Below, one piece after another: positions 8,688-16,599 of a stretch of 31,129 nt of DNA (positions are counted from its first letter, which is position 1; each line of letters opens with the position of its first letter). A program made the translations under genes and the position numbers. The notes beneath the pieces were generated by a model. The model did no database searches. It saw nothing but the letters and a program-made list of their open reading frames with translations, and was not told where the DNA came from. Origin of the DNA: an uncultured Prevotella sp. (GTDB taxonomy: Bacteria; Bacteroidota; Bacteroidia; Bacteroidales; Bacteroidaceae); assembly GCA_905196835.1 (NCBI GenBank), contig CAJJWN010000036.1:1-31129 (forward strand), given 5' to 3'.

Positions 8688-10754
8688 ATGATAAAATTCG
8701 GCAAAACAGGCAAAGGCAACTGGAGCAACACGCTCATGTGCATAGCCATAAACATAGTCGCGGTGGCGCTAATAGTGTTTTTCCTGCCCAGGAACAGCGG
8801 CCCGCAATTCCGTTACGACGTAGGCAAGCCGTGGATGTACGGCTCGCTAATAGCCAAGTTCGACTTCCCCATATACAAGACGGAGGCCACCATCAAGGCC
8901 GAACAGGACAGCATATCCGACGCCTTCGAGCCTTACTACAACTATGACGCCGCCGTAGAGAGCGAGCAGACGGCCAAGTTTCTCGCCAAATACAAGGACG
9001 GCATACCCGGACTGACGCCCGACTACGTGCGCCTCATAGCCGACCGGCTGCACCGCCTGTACCAGGCCGGCATAATGAACGCGCCCGAATACTCCGCCAT
9101 CAGCCGCGACACGCTGCACATGGTGAGGGTTGTCAACGGCAAGAACGCCGCCAGCATAGAGATAATGTGCCTCTACTCCACCATGACCGCGTACGAACAG
9201 CTGTTCACAGACCCAAAAATCGCCACGCAGAAACAAATCCTGCAACGCTGCAACCTCAACGAGTACATACAGCCGAACCTGAAATATGACGAGGAGAGAA
9301 GCGAGACCGAGCTGGGCGACATGCTGAGCGGAATACCCCTGGCAAGCGGCATGGTGCTTAGCGGACAGAAGATAATCGACCGTGGGGAAATCGTAGACGA
9401 CTATACCTACCGGGTGCTAAACTCGTTTGAAAAGGAGACCCAACGCCGCAGCGCCAGCGTCAGCGCGGTACCCTCGACCATAGCCGGACAGGTGCTCTTC
9501 GTCGGCACGCTAATCATCCTCTTCACCACTTACCTGCGCCTGTTCCGCAAGGACTACTTCGAGAAGACGCGCAGCCTGGCCATGCTCTACGCCATGATTA
9601 CGGTGTTCCCGCTGCTCGTATCGCTCATGATTGAGCACAACGTGCTGAGCGTCTACATCCTGCCCTTCGCCATAGCGCCAATATTCATACGCGTGTTCCT
9701 CGACTCTCGCACAGCCTTCAACGCGCATGTAACCATGGTACTAATCTGCGCCGCCGCCGTGAAATACCAGTACGAGTTCATCATAGTGCAGCTCGTGGCC
9801 GGCCTCATTGCCATCTACTCGCTGCGCGAACTGTCGCAGCGCGCCGAGATATTCAAGACCGCCCTGCTCGTAACCGCAGGCAGCTGCGGCATATACTTCG
9901 CGCTGCAGCTGATGCAGGACAACAGCATTCTCACCATGGACCACGGCATGTACAAGTATTTCATAGCCAACGGCGTGCTGCTGCTCTTCGCCTATCCGCT
10001 GATGCTTGTCATCGAAAAGATGTTCGGCTTCATATCCAACGTAACGCTCATCGAGCTGTCCAACACCAACAAGAAGCTGCTGCGCGACCTTAGCCAGGTG
10101 GCTCCCGGCACGTTCCAACACTCCATAATGGTGGGCAACCTGGCCGCCGAAATAGCCAACAAAATAGGCGCGAAGGCGCAGCTCGTGCGCACTGGTGCCT
10201 TCTATCACGACATAGGCAAGATGAAGAACCCGGCCTACTTCACCGAAAACCAGATGGGAGGAGCCAACCCATTGGACACCATGCCGCGCATAGACGCCGC
10301 CCAAGTGGTAATAAGCCACGTAACCGACGGCCTCAAAATAGCCGAGAAGTACGGCCTGCCGGGCGTCATCAAGGACTTCATAAAGACGCACCACGGCACG
10401 GGCAAGACCAAGTATTTCTACATATCCTACAAGAACGAGCACCCCGACGAGCCCGTTGACGACACGCTGTTCACCTATCCCGGCCCCGACCCCTTCACCC
10501 GCGAGCAGGCCATACTGATGATGGCGGACACGGTGGAGGCCGCCGCGCGCTCGCTGAAAGAGTACACGGAGGAGAGCATATCCAACCTCGTGAACAAGCT
10601 GATTGACCAACAGGTAGCCGACGGTTTCTTCAAATACAGCCCCATAACGTTCCACGACATAGCCGTGGCAAAGCAGGTATTGACCGAACGACTGAAGGCC
10701 ATTTACCACACGAGGACAAGCTATCCGGAACTGAAAAAGGAGGAAAAGAATTAA
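8688..10754 (+). CDS. pgpH: PgpH-like 7TM-HD phosphohydrolase, probable cyclic-di-AMP phosphodiesterase
   Basis: A 688-residue membrane enzyme. It has one N-terminal membrane segment (about 14-32), an extracytoplasmic 7TMR-HDED-type domain, six hydrophobic segments between about 265 and 460, then a cytoplasmic HD domain. HD residues are visible: His478 in FQHSIMVGNL, His507-Asp508 in YHDIGK, SHVTDGL, THHGTGK and a later Asp in MADTVEAAARS. In Listeria the equivalent PgpH hydrolyses c-di-AMP to pApA; the same role here is inferred from architecture. The frame extends upstream to 8487, but that part covers the promoter and the 15+7 array, so the ATG at 8688 (MIKFGKTGKGN) is the start. It is divergent from gltX. 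The stop at 10754 is followed 2 bp later by a 36-bp perfect inverted repeat. Confidence 0.9.
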   Translation: MIKFGKTGKGNWSNTLMCIAINIVAVALIVFFLPRNSGPQFRYDVGKPWMYGSLIAKFDFPIYKTEATIKAEQDSISDAFEPYYNYDAAVESEQTAKFLAKYKDGIPGLTPDYVRLIADRLHRLYQAGIMNAPEYSAISRDTLHMVRVVNGKNAASIEIMCLYSTMTAYEQLFTDPKIATQKQILQRCNLNEYIQPNLKYDEERSETELGDMLSGIPLASGMVLSGQKIIDRGEIVDDYTYRVLNSFEKETQRRSASVSAVPSTIAGQVLFVGTLIILFTTYLRLFRKDYFEKTRSLAMLYAMITVFPLLVSLMIEHNVLSVYILPFAIAPIFIRVFLDSRTAFNAHVTMVLICAAAVKYQYEFIIVQLVAGLIAIYSLRELSQRAEIFKTALLVTAGSCGIYFALQLMQDNSILTMDHGMYKYFIANGVLLLFAYPLMLVIEKMFGFISNVTLIELSNTNKKLLRDLSQVAPGTFQHSIMVGNLAAEIANKIGAKAQLVRTGAFYHDIGKMKNPAYFTENQMGGANPLDTMPRIDAAQVVISHVTDGLKIAEKYGLPGVIKDFIKTHHGTGKTKYFYISYKNEHPDEPVDDTLFTYPGPDPFTREQAILMMADTVEAAARSLKEYTEESISNLVNKLIDQQVADGFFKYSPITFHDIAVAKQVLTERLKAIYHTRTSYPELKKEEKN

Positions 10755-10756
10755 GG

Positions 10757-10870
10757 GTTAAGAGCGTGGGGAGTTAAGAATTAAGAGTTAAGAAAAATAC
10801 CCTGTTCCAATTTCAAATGGTAATTTTCTTAATTCTTAACTCTTAATTCTTAACTCCCCACGCTCTTAAC
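10757..10870. terminator. 36-bp perfect inverted repeat of TTAAGAATTAAG words after pgpH
   Basis: The arm at 10757-10792 is exactly complementary to 10835-10870, with a 42-nt loop. It starts 2 bp after the stop codon. The arms are built from GTTAAGAATTAAG words plus a unique GAGCGTGGGGAG block. It probably marks the 3' end of the pgpH mRNA. A T-run is not obvious beyond the right arm, so the mechanism may be processing or stabilisation rather than intrinsic termination. Confidence 0.65.
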
Positions 10871-10881
10871 TCTTGATTTAC

Positions 10882-10962
10882 AAAAGGCCACCTTTCGCAA
10901 TGTGAAAGGTGGCCTTTTAGCTTCCCGTTTGCCGTCTTTTACAAGCCGAAAGACGGCCTTTT
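10882..10962 (+). repeat. 15+7 palindromic micro-array, locus C (4 units, 81 nt)
   Basis: Units AAAAGGCCACCTTTC, GAAAGGTGGCCTTTT, CGTTTGCCGTCTTTT and GAAAGACGGCCTTTT, with spacers GCAATGT, AGCTTCC and ACAAGCC. Units 1 and 2 form a perfect stem in which both variable positions have changed together relative to the GTC/GAC form elsewhere. Spacer-like GCAAGGC and a CGTCTGT remnant follow. From 10980 to the -7 box at 11163 nothing else was recognised. Confidence 0.85.
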
Positions 10963-11162
10963 GCAAGGCCGTCTGTAACAAACTGGTTTACAAGAAGTTA
11001 CCAACACAAGCAGAAAAAAGCAGACTTTCACCGCCCGGCAAGACATGAAAAAACGAGCAGGACAAGCACATTTTACGACCCAACAAGCACACAATCAGCA
11101 GCAACAAGCCATTTGGCATGAGGTACGGACTGGCCGGATTTTCAAAGTTTCGCGCTTTTCGT

Positions 11163-11170
11163 TAACTTTG
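11163..11170 (+). promoter_or_regulatory. Bacteroidota -7 box for the lipoprotein gene at 11209
   Basis: TAACTTTG is a perfect TAnnTTTG match, 38 bp upstream of the ATG. TTTTC at 11139-11143 is 19 bp further upstream and may act as the -33 element. Confidence 0.7.
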
Positions 11171-11208
11171 CATACGGTATAACAATCATTCAAATAAAAC
11201 AAGACAAC

Positions 11209-12267
11209 ATGAAAAAGACAAGATTTACATTCACCAACGCCTGCAAGGCGCTCTTCATCGCGCTTGCGGCGTGTGCACTGCCGCTGGGTTTCTCGTCGTG
11301 CGGTGACGACGACGGCAACGGAGGAGGCGACCCTCCCGGGAAGGGAGAGGTAGACAACGAGGTGGGCGACTTCGACACTCCGGCCTATGACGAGTACGCC
11401 GCGAAGTATGAAGTCACCAACGAAGAGGGAAACGGCTTCAGGTCAATCGAGTTCACAGAGAGCGGTAACTTCATCATAGTTGCAAAGAAAGGCACAATCA
11501 GTTTCACCGAGCCCGAAGAGGCGGAGGCGGCCGACGTGAGGCAAACAGCACCGGCGACAAGAGTCTCGGGGTGGAATTTGAGCCATTCGGCAGGCGAGAT
11601 GCGCGTCGGCGACATCATCTACAGCGTGCTTAGCGGACCATACACCGTGAAGGGCGAGAACACCTATTTCCTTGATGGCATAGGCACAGTAAGGGTCATT
11701 CATGAGGGGAAAACCATTTATTCCATCGAAATCACGCCCATCAACGACACTGCGCCGAGGGTGCTAAGGTCTACACTCTATGAGGCAAAATACCTATACA
11801 GTCCCAAAACCGTGTCGCTATGCCGCACATGGGACTTGGTTCACTTCCGCTATTACTTCATCCAAGACCACAGGTATGTTGTCGATTTAGAAGCTCCGAC
11901 GTATGGAGAGCTGTATTATAAAATCGACCAATGGCAAGCAGAAGAAGACCCCGAATACGAGCCTGACGGCACACTGGAGTCTTATGAGGCAAATGCGCCG
12001 CATCGTATACTGTTCAGCAAGTTTGGCACTTACGTCATATTCTACAACAGCGGCAGGATGAATTTGTCATCATGGTCATGGGCGGACTATGCAAGAGGCA
12101 TCATAGCATACTCGCGAGACAACCTCTTTGACGGAGAAGGAAAGGACGGCAACGTAACCGTTTGGTTCAGAGGGAACAAGACTTATGTCAATGAAGCCCA
12201 CGGTTATAACAATGGCCTATCTTCATTTGAAGAAGGCAAGGAATATACTCTGCAAGAGGTGAAATAG
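11209..12267 (+). CDS. Unrecognised lipoprotein, probably surface-exposed
   Basis: A 352-residue protein with a clear lipoprotein signal peptide: positively charged start, hydrophobic core and lipobox FSSC (Cys31). GDDDG follows the cysteine, an acidic motif resembling the Bacteroidota export signal that sends lipoproteins to the cell surface, and then a Gly/Pro-rich linker up to about residue 50. No domain was recognised in the remainder, which is rich in Tyr, Asp and Glu and looks like a mainly beta fold. It has its own -7 promoter box and ends at a strong hairpin, so it is apparently a single-gene unit. The lower GC in the second half compared with neighbouring genes suggests a more variable or acquired gene. 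The function cannot be assigned. Confidence 0.85.
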   Translation: MKKTRFTFTNACKALFIALAACALPLGFSSCGDDDGNGGGDPPGKGEVDNEVGDFDTPAYDEYAAKYEVTNEEGNGFRSIEFTESGNFIIVAKKGTISFTEPEEAEAADVRQTAPATRVSGWNLSHSAGEMRVGDIIYSVLSGPYTVKGENTYFLDGIGTVRVIHEGKTIYSIEITPINDTAPRVLRSTLYEAKYLYSPKTVSLCRTWDLVHFRYYFIQDHRYVVDLEAPTYGELYYKIDQWQAEEDPEYEPDGTLESYEANAPHRILFSKFGTYVIFYNSGRMNLSSWSWADYARGIIAYSRDNLFDGEGKDGNVTVWFRGNKTYVNEAHGYNNGLSSFEEGKEYTLQEVK

Positions 12268-12280
12268 CCCTTAAAACAGA

Positions 12281-12338
12281 AACAGAGAGCGAGGAACGCA
12301 CCGCCCGGCGCAACGCGGCCGATGCCTCGCTCTCTGTT
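12281..12338. terminator. Hairpin terminator between two convergent genes
   Basis: The perfect 14-bp stem AACAGAGAGCGAGG (12281-12294) / CCTCGCTCTCTGTT (12325-12338) encloses a 30-nt GC-rich loop. It begins 13 bp after the lipoprotein stop. The T-run is short, so it may act together with the next hairpin. Confidence 0.65.
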
Positions 12339-12341
12339 ATT

Positions 12342-12373
12342 AATCCATCACTAAACGATTGATGGATTTTTCA
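12342..12373 (+). terminator. Second hairpin with T-run
   Basis: AATCCATCA (12342-12350) pairs with TGATGGATT (12360-12368) over 9 bp, followed by TTTTTCACTTTTC. This is a classic intrinsic terminator layout for + strand transcription. Confidence 0.65.
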
Positions 12374-12399
12374 CTTTTCATTTTTAATTTTTCATTTCA
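12366..12399 (-). repeat. Post-stop word tract after priA (TGAAAAATG type)
   Basis: On the minus strand the bases immediately after the priA TAG are TGAAATGAAAAATTAAAAATG and GAAAAGTGAAAAAT words, C-poor and purine-rich, like the tract after the TonB receptor gene. Confidence 0.5.
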
Positions 12400-14676
12400 C
12401 TATAATGGGTCTACGTCGAAGTAAACCGTCACCGACTTGTACCTGCTGTCCTGCAAAACGGCGTCCTTGCCGCGGTTTAGGTAAAGGCGAACCTTGGCGC
12501 GGTCAAGTCCGTTTTCAAGCTTTACGACCATCTTTCTGATGTTCATCGCCTTGACCTTTGCCACCGACGGCTTGTCAGGACCAAGCACCCTGTCGCCAAA
12601 CCACCGGCGGAGCAGCGTGCCCATGGCCTCTGCCGCCGCCGTGACCGTAGGCTCGTCCTTGTGTCGCAGGTAAACGTTTATTATGTGGTAAAACGGCGGA
12701 TATCGGAACAACTGCCGCTCTTCCATAAGCTCGGAGTAAAAACCTTCAGTGTCGCCACGCACCACCTGGCCTATGACAGGCAGTTCGGGGCTTTTCGTCT
12801 GCAACAACACAAGCCCCCGTTTGCCCTTCCTCCCGGCGCGCCCGGCCACCTGCGCCATCATGGTAAAGGCGTGCTCGTATGCCCGAAAGTCAGGATAATT
12901 GAGCATGGAGTCGGCGTTCAGTATGCCCACTACCGACACCTTGTCGAAGTCCAGGCCCTTGCTTACCATCTGCGTGCCTATGAGTATGTCGGTGCGGTGC
13001 GCCGAAAAGTCGCTTATAAGACGCTCGTATGCGTTGCGTGTACGCGTGGTATCGAGGTCCATACGCGCCACACGGGCATCTGGGAACAGCTCCATCACCT
13101 TGTCCTCCACCTTCTCCGTGCCGTAGCCCCGGCCTCGCAGGTCGCGGCTTCCGCAGCAAGGACACACGTCGGGCACGGCATACGTGCGGCCGCAATAGTG
13201 GCAGGTAAGCTGTCCCAGGGCCTTATGGTAAGTAAGGGAGACGTCGCACGCCTCGCACCTCGGCGTCCATCCGCACTCGCGGCACTCAATCATCGGGGCG
13301 AAGCCGCGGCGGTTCTGGAACAAGATTACCTGCTCCTTGTTGTCCAGCGCACGGCGTATTGACGAGAGGAGGAGCGGCGAGAAGGGGCCGTTCATCATCT
13401 TGCGGTGCTGCAAGTCCTTAGTGTCAACCACGGTTATTTCGGGCATCTGCATGTCGCCATACCGCTTGTCAAGGCGCACATAGCCATACTTGCCCGTCCG
13501 CGCGTTGTGCCATGTCTCGGCGCACGGCGTGGCCGAGCCGAGCAAAACCTTTGCTCCGGCCTTGGCGGCGAGCATGATTGCCGCCGAGCGTGCATGGTAA
13601 CGGGGTGCCGGGTCCTGCTGCTTGAACGACGTTTCGTGCTCCTCGTCGATGATGACAAGCCCCAAACGGGTGAACGGAAGGAGGACTGCGGAGCGCGCTC
13701 CAAGGATTACATCATATGGGTTTTGCGACATCTGCTTCTTCCATATTTCGACCCTCTCGGCGTCGGAATACTTTGAGTGGTAGATGCCCAAACGGTCGCC
13801 GAAGACGCGCTGGAGCCTCTGGCGGATTTGAACGGTCAATGCGATTTCGGGCAAAAGGTAAAGAACCTGCTGCCTGCGCTCCAACGCCTGACGGATAAGG
13901 TGTATATAGATTTCGGTCTTTCCGCTTGAAGTGACACCGTGAAGCAGCACCACATTCTTTTTAAGAAACGAGAAGACAACCTGGTTGTAGGCTTCCTGCT
14001 GCGCGGGATTAAGCTGCTTTATGTTGTCAAGATGCGGCTCGCCACCATGATTGAGGCGACCAACCTCGCGCTCGTAAGGCACGAGCAGGCGGCGGTCTAC
14101 GAGGTTTTTCAGCGTGGCCGCCGTGCAGTGGGCGGTGTTAAGAAGCTCGTCGCGCGTCACTTCCACTACCTGTTGGCGTGTGGCCGTTCCCTCAATGGTT
14201 TCCCAACGGCTCATGGCGAGGAAGCAGGCGAACGCCTTGTACTGCTTCTCGGCGCGCCGCAGAGTGTCCAAAGCCACGTGAATGGCGCGCTCCGAAGCGT
14301 ATTCCTTGGCAAGGGCGAGGCACGTCTCGGTCTTGGGGCGATAGCTGTCGGCCGACTTCAAGCCGCCGGGCAGGGCGGCGGAGAGCACGTCGCCGGGGGC
14401 GCACATGTAGTAATCGGAGAGCCAACGCCACAAATCCAGCTGAAGGTCGGTTACGATTGGCGCATCGTCCATTATGAGCTTGACGGGCTTGACGGCAAAC
14501 CTGGGCTTGTCGGCGTGTACCCTCATGATGATGCCTACGTGCGTCTTGTTGCGCCCGAAGGGCACAAGCACACGCCTGCCCCGCTCCGCCGACGCTTCCA
14601 TCTCGGACGGAACGGAGTAAGTGAAGAGGCCGTCGAGCGGCACGGGAAGGAGAACGTCAACGTAATGACAGGACAT
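12400..14676 (-). CDS. priA: Primosomal protein N' (replication restart helicase PriA)
   Basis: A 758-residue superfamily 2 DNA helicase that reloads the replisome at stalled forks. The domains follow the family order: N-terminal 3'-DNA-binding domain (starts YVDVLLPVPLDGLFTYSVP), helicase lobe 1 with Walker A GVTSSGKTE (about residue 247) and Walker B DEEH (about 342), then a zinc region (about 460-505) with four cysteine pairs (CREC, CEAC, CHYC, CPCC), and lobe 2 with VSKGLDFDKV and QVAGRAGRKGKRG. The length is normal for Bacteroidota. The ATG at 14676 lies 11 bp after the stop of a 34-codon membrane peptide gene, which itself follows another small membrane gene, so priA is probably the last gene of a three-gene unit. 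Confidence 0.97.
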   Translation of the reverse strand: MSCHYVDVLLPVPLDGLFTYSVPSEMEASAERGRRVLVPFGRNKTHVGIIMRVHADKPRFAVKPVKLIMDDAPIVTDLQLDLWRWLSDYYMCAPGDVLSAALPGGLKSADSYRPKTETCLALAKEYASERAIHVALDTLRRAEKQYKAFACFLAMSRWETIEGTATRQQVVEVTRDELLNTAHCTAATLKNLVDRRLLVPYEREVGRLNHGGEPHLDNIKQLNPAQQEAYNQVVFSFLKKNVVLLHGVTSSGKTEIYIHLIRQALERRQQVLYLLPEIALTVQIRQRLQRVFGDRLGIYHSKYSDAERVEIWKKQMSQNPYDVILGARSAVLLPFTRLGLVIIDEEHETSFKQQDPAPRYHARSAAIMLAAKAGAKVLLGSATPCAETWHNARTGKYGYVRLDKRYGDMQMPEITVVDTKDLQHRKMMNGPFSPLLLSSIRRALDNKEQVILFQNRRGFAPMIECRECGWTPRCEACDVSLTYHKALGQLTCHYCGRTYAVPDVCPCCGSRDLRGRGYGTEKVEDKVMELFPDARVARMDLDTTRTRNAYERLISDFSAHRTDILIGTQMVSKGLDFDKVSVVGILNADSMLNYPDFRAYEHAFTMMAQVAGRAGRKGKRGLVLLQTKSPELPVIGQVVRGDTEGFYSELMEERQLFRYPPFYHIINVYLRHKDEPTVTAAAEAMGTLLRRWFGDRVLGPDKPSVAKVKAMNIRKMVVKLENGLDRAKVRLYLNRGKDAVLQDSRYKSVTVYFDVDPL

Positions 14677-14687
14677 TACAAATGCGC

Positions 14688-14792
14688 TTAAAGGTTCTCA
14701 AGCCACTTCTTTCCGCGCTTTGTGTAAGTCCAAAGGTAGATGCCTCCAACCACAATTATGCCAATAGAGTATATAATTACAAGTCCTTCCAT
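14688..14792 (-). CDS. 34-residue single-pass membrane peptide upstream of priA
   Basis: A short frame that size filters would skip: ATG at 14792, TAA at 14688. The peptide starts MEGLVIIYSIGIIVVGG, continues with a few more hydrophobic residues to about position 23, then has a basic tail TKRGKKW and ends LENL. This is one membrane helix with a positive cytoplasmic end. The context supports a real gene. The ATG comes 2 bp after the TGA of the upstream small membrane gene, and priA starts 11 bp after its stop. No homologue was recognised. It might be a small membrane-complex subunit, or its translation might couple to priA. Support is coding potential and spacing only. Confidence 0.6.
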   Translation of the reverse strand: MEGLVIIYSIGIIVVGGIYLWTYTKRGKKWLENL

Positions 14793-14794
14793 AA

Positions 14795-15037
14795 TCATTC
14801 CAATATCTTATTAGCCAGCATTGCTGACAACACGGTAAGCACCAGCCCCGTGATGATTACTGACCAGTTGGCTTCGCCGCCGCCATCGGTTAACAACGGC
14901 GTTATGAAACCTATCACAAGACCTGCAAAGCTCAACTTTGACAGGTCGTAAAAGTATCCTGCCAGCCTGTCGCGCCTTTGATTGTCACGCTCACGAACAT
15001 AATCAGCCTTACGCTGACGGGCACTGAAATCGCTCAT
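14795..15037 (-). CDS. Small two-helix membrane protein (possibly DUF6722)
   Basis: An 80-residue protein. The N-terminal 30 residues are highly charged (SARQRKADYVRERDNQRRDR), followed by two predicted membrane helices (about 33-48 and 57-77) with a short Gly-rich turn LLTDGGGEANW between them. The start at 15037 (MSDFSARQ) is preferred because the frame extending to 15088 runs into the -7 promoter box at 15071-15078. It resembles small Bacteroidota proteins grouped, from memory, as DUF6722; that assignment is tentative. It is the first gene of the unit ending in priA. No function is known. Confidence 0.75.
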   Translation of the reverse strand: MSDFSARQRKADYVRERDNQRRDRLAGYFYDLSKLSFAGLVIGFITPLLTDGGGEANWSVIITGLVLTVLSAMLANKILE

Positions 15038-15060
15038 TATAATCAATTCTTGAATACAGT

Positions 15061-15079
15061 CTACCTTATGCAAAGGTAG
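15061..15079. promoter_or_regulatory. Perfect small palindrome overlapping a -7 box
   Basis: CTACCTT (15061-15067), 5-nt centre, AAGGTAG (15073-15079). It covers the minus-strand -7 box TACCTTTG at 15071-15078, so it could be an operator or only a chance extension of the box. Confidence 0.35.
15071..15078 (-). promoter_or_regulatory. Bacteroidota -7 box for the small-protein/priA unit
   Basis: TACCTTTG on the minus strand is a perfect TAnnTTTG match, 33 bp upstream of the ATG at 15037. Confidence 0.65.
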
Positions 15080-15226
15080 CAAAATCAAAGCTGAATATGA
15101 AGGAAACGGCGGAAAATGTCACAGCCTTTAATTATCTTTTACAATTGGCATCGTGCCATTCCACGGCGTAGCCCAATTATGAACTGAAAGTCGGCGAAAG
15201 CCAATTGCGCATTATGGACGCATGAA

Positions 15227-16108
15227 TTACTGCCCCACTCCGTTGAGTTTGCGGCGCAGTTCGTTGGGAGTGCAGCCGAGGTTTTTCTTGACATAGCGGC
15301 CGAAGAAAGAGGTGTTGGGGAAGGCCAGTTCGTTGGATATTTCCTTGACCGACTTGCGCGAGCTCTTGAGCAGCGTCTCGATGTCCTTCGACACGTACGC
15401 GTCGATGATTTTCGAGGCGTTCTTGCCCCCCACTTTCTTGCACACTACGGAGAGGTATTTGGGCGTGATGTTGAGCCGGTCGGCGTAGTAAGCCACGCTG
15501 CGCGGCTTGGGATAAGCCGTAGAGAGCAGGTCGATGAAGTCACCAAAGATGTTTTCCGCCGACGACAACGGGCGCGGACTAAGCCGCGCCATATGCTCGA
15601 ACGTGCTGCGGAACTCGAACACGAAGGCCTGCATCAGTGCGTCAACGATGTTGGCGCGGTAGGGGTTCGCCTTGTCGGCCAGTTTCTGTTTGAGCAGGCC
15701 GTAATACAGGTTGAACGTGCCAACGGCGGCCTCGCCGAGCGATATTCTGGGGTTCTGGTCGAAAAAGACCTTGAAGTTCCAGCTCCTTACCGACACCGGG
15801 AGCATCCTGAAAGCATACTCCAGCGACATGAACAGGCCGCGGAACTTGAAACCCGGGCTGGCCTCCGCCTTGCCAATTACGGCCTCGGGCACGCCTATCA
15901 CGATGTCGTTCCTGCGTGCCGTGAACATCCTGTGGTCGATGCTTAGCGTCAGTTCGCCCTCCACGCAGAGTATTACGAAGATGCCGTCGAGCCGTACATA
16001 CTCGGGACGCTCCACATAAGTGAACTCGTCGAAGACGTATATCCGCCCGTCGTCAAGGAAAGGACCTGACACGTCCAAATCGCCTGCTTTTATCTGTTTT
16101 ACATCCAT
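15227..16108 (-). CDS. AraC-family transcriptional regulator
   Basis: A 293-residue regulator. Residues 1 to about 170 form a cupin-like sensor domain (GIFVILCVEGELTLSIDHRMFTA). The C-terminal 100 residues are the double helix-turn-helix AraC domain, recognisable from SVAYYADRLNITPKYLSVVCKK and SVKEISNELAFPNTSFFGRYVKKNLGCTPNELRR. The first helix-turn-helix motif and the PxxYR-like region (GCTPNELRRKL) are in their usual places. It is divergently oriented to the RND efflux operon at 16637, which suggests that it controls that operon, probably by binding the 528-bp gap. The inducer is unknown. No downstream gene is close (190 bp to the next), so it is a monocistronic unit. Confidence 0.95.
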   Translation of the reverse strand: MDVKQIKAGDLDVSGPFLDDGRIYVFDEFTYVERPEYVRLDGIFVILCVEGELTLSIDHRMFTARRNDIVIGVPEAVIGKAEASPGFKFRGLFMSLEYAFRMLPVSVRSWNFKVFFDQNPRISLGEAAVGTFNLYYGLLKQKLADKANPYRANIVDALMQAFVFEFRSTFEHMARLSPRPLSSAENIFGDFIDLLSTAYPKPRSVAYYADRLNITPKYLSVVCKKVGGKNASKIIDAYVSKDIETLLKSSRKSVKEISNELAFPNTSFFGRYVKKNLGCTPNELRRKLNGVGQ

Positions 16109-16181
16109 ATTGATTGCTTACGGTTGACAAATCGGCATACAGGCAGACGCTTCCCGGCCTGCCCGTCGCCGCTTTTACCTG

Positions 16182-16189
16182 CAAAGTAA
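16182..16189 (-). promoter_or_regulatory. Candidate -7 box for the AraC-family gene
   Basis: TTACTTTG on the minus strand has one mismatch to TAnnTTTG and lies 73 bp upstream of the start at 16108, implying a leader of about 65 nt. Confidence 0.45.
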
Positions 16190-16359
16190 CGACTTTTCCG
16201 CGAAACGGCGGTTATCCGAAACACATTATGTATTATCCAAATTTCCACGCAATAGTTAAAGATGCTTATACGCCCTGCGGCCTTTCGTGCGTGCGGAAAC
16301 GGCATATCACATACCGCCTCACAGCCTGCCGCATAACCGCCTGACATTCAACGTGTTGC

Positions 16360-16484
16360 GAAAGGCCGTCTTTCAGCCTGCAAAAGACGGCCTTTCATCG
16401 ACCAAAAGACGGCCTTTCGCAACACGAAACATGGCCTTTGGCAACGCCATCGACCACACACGGCATTGTAAAAGGCCACAGGCT
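16360..16484 (+). repeat. 15+7 palindromic micro-array, locus D (4 clear units plus decayed units in phase)
   Basis: GAAAGGCCGTCTTTC, AAAAGACGGCCTTTC, AAAAGACGGCCTTTC and GAAACATGGCCTTTG start at 16360, 16382, 16404 and 16426, exactly 22 nt apart. A decayed unit AAAAGGCCACAGGCT sits at 16470, still in 22-nt phase, with spacer GCATTGT before it; the slot at 16448 is unrecognisable. The spacers are AGCCTGC, ATCGACC and GCAACAC. It lies in the divergent gap between the regulator and the efflux operon. In the rest of that gap (16190-16354 and 16485-16599) nothing was recognised. Confidence 0.85.
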
Positions 16485-16599
16485 GCACCGAAAACGCACA
16501 GTATCCTATCGGTAAAAAGTTATGTCCCATAACTCAAAATATTCCCAAACAGGACATTTTCAAGGAACATAAAAAGAGAAAACGGCCATAATATCGTGT

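Noticed and set aside
9741..10709. Long minus-strand frame inside the 7TM-HD gene
   Set aside because: His/Tyr/Val-rich shadow composition, opposite a well-supported HD protein.
15121..15226. Possible small hairpin TGGCA-TCG-TGCCA downstream of the AraC gene
   Set aside because: Only 5 bp of stem and no T-run; likely by chance.
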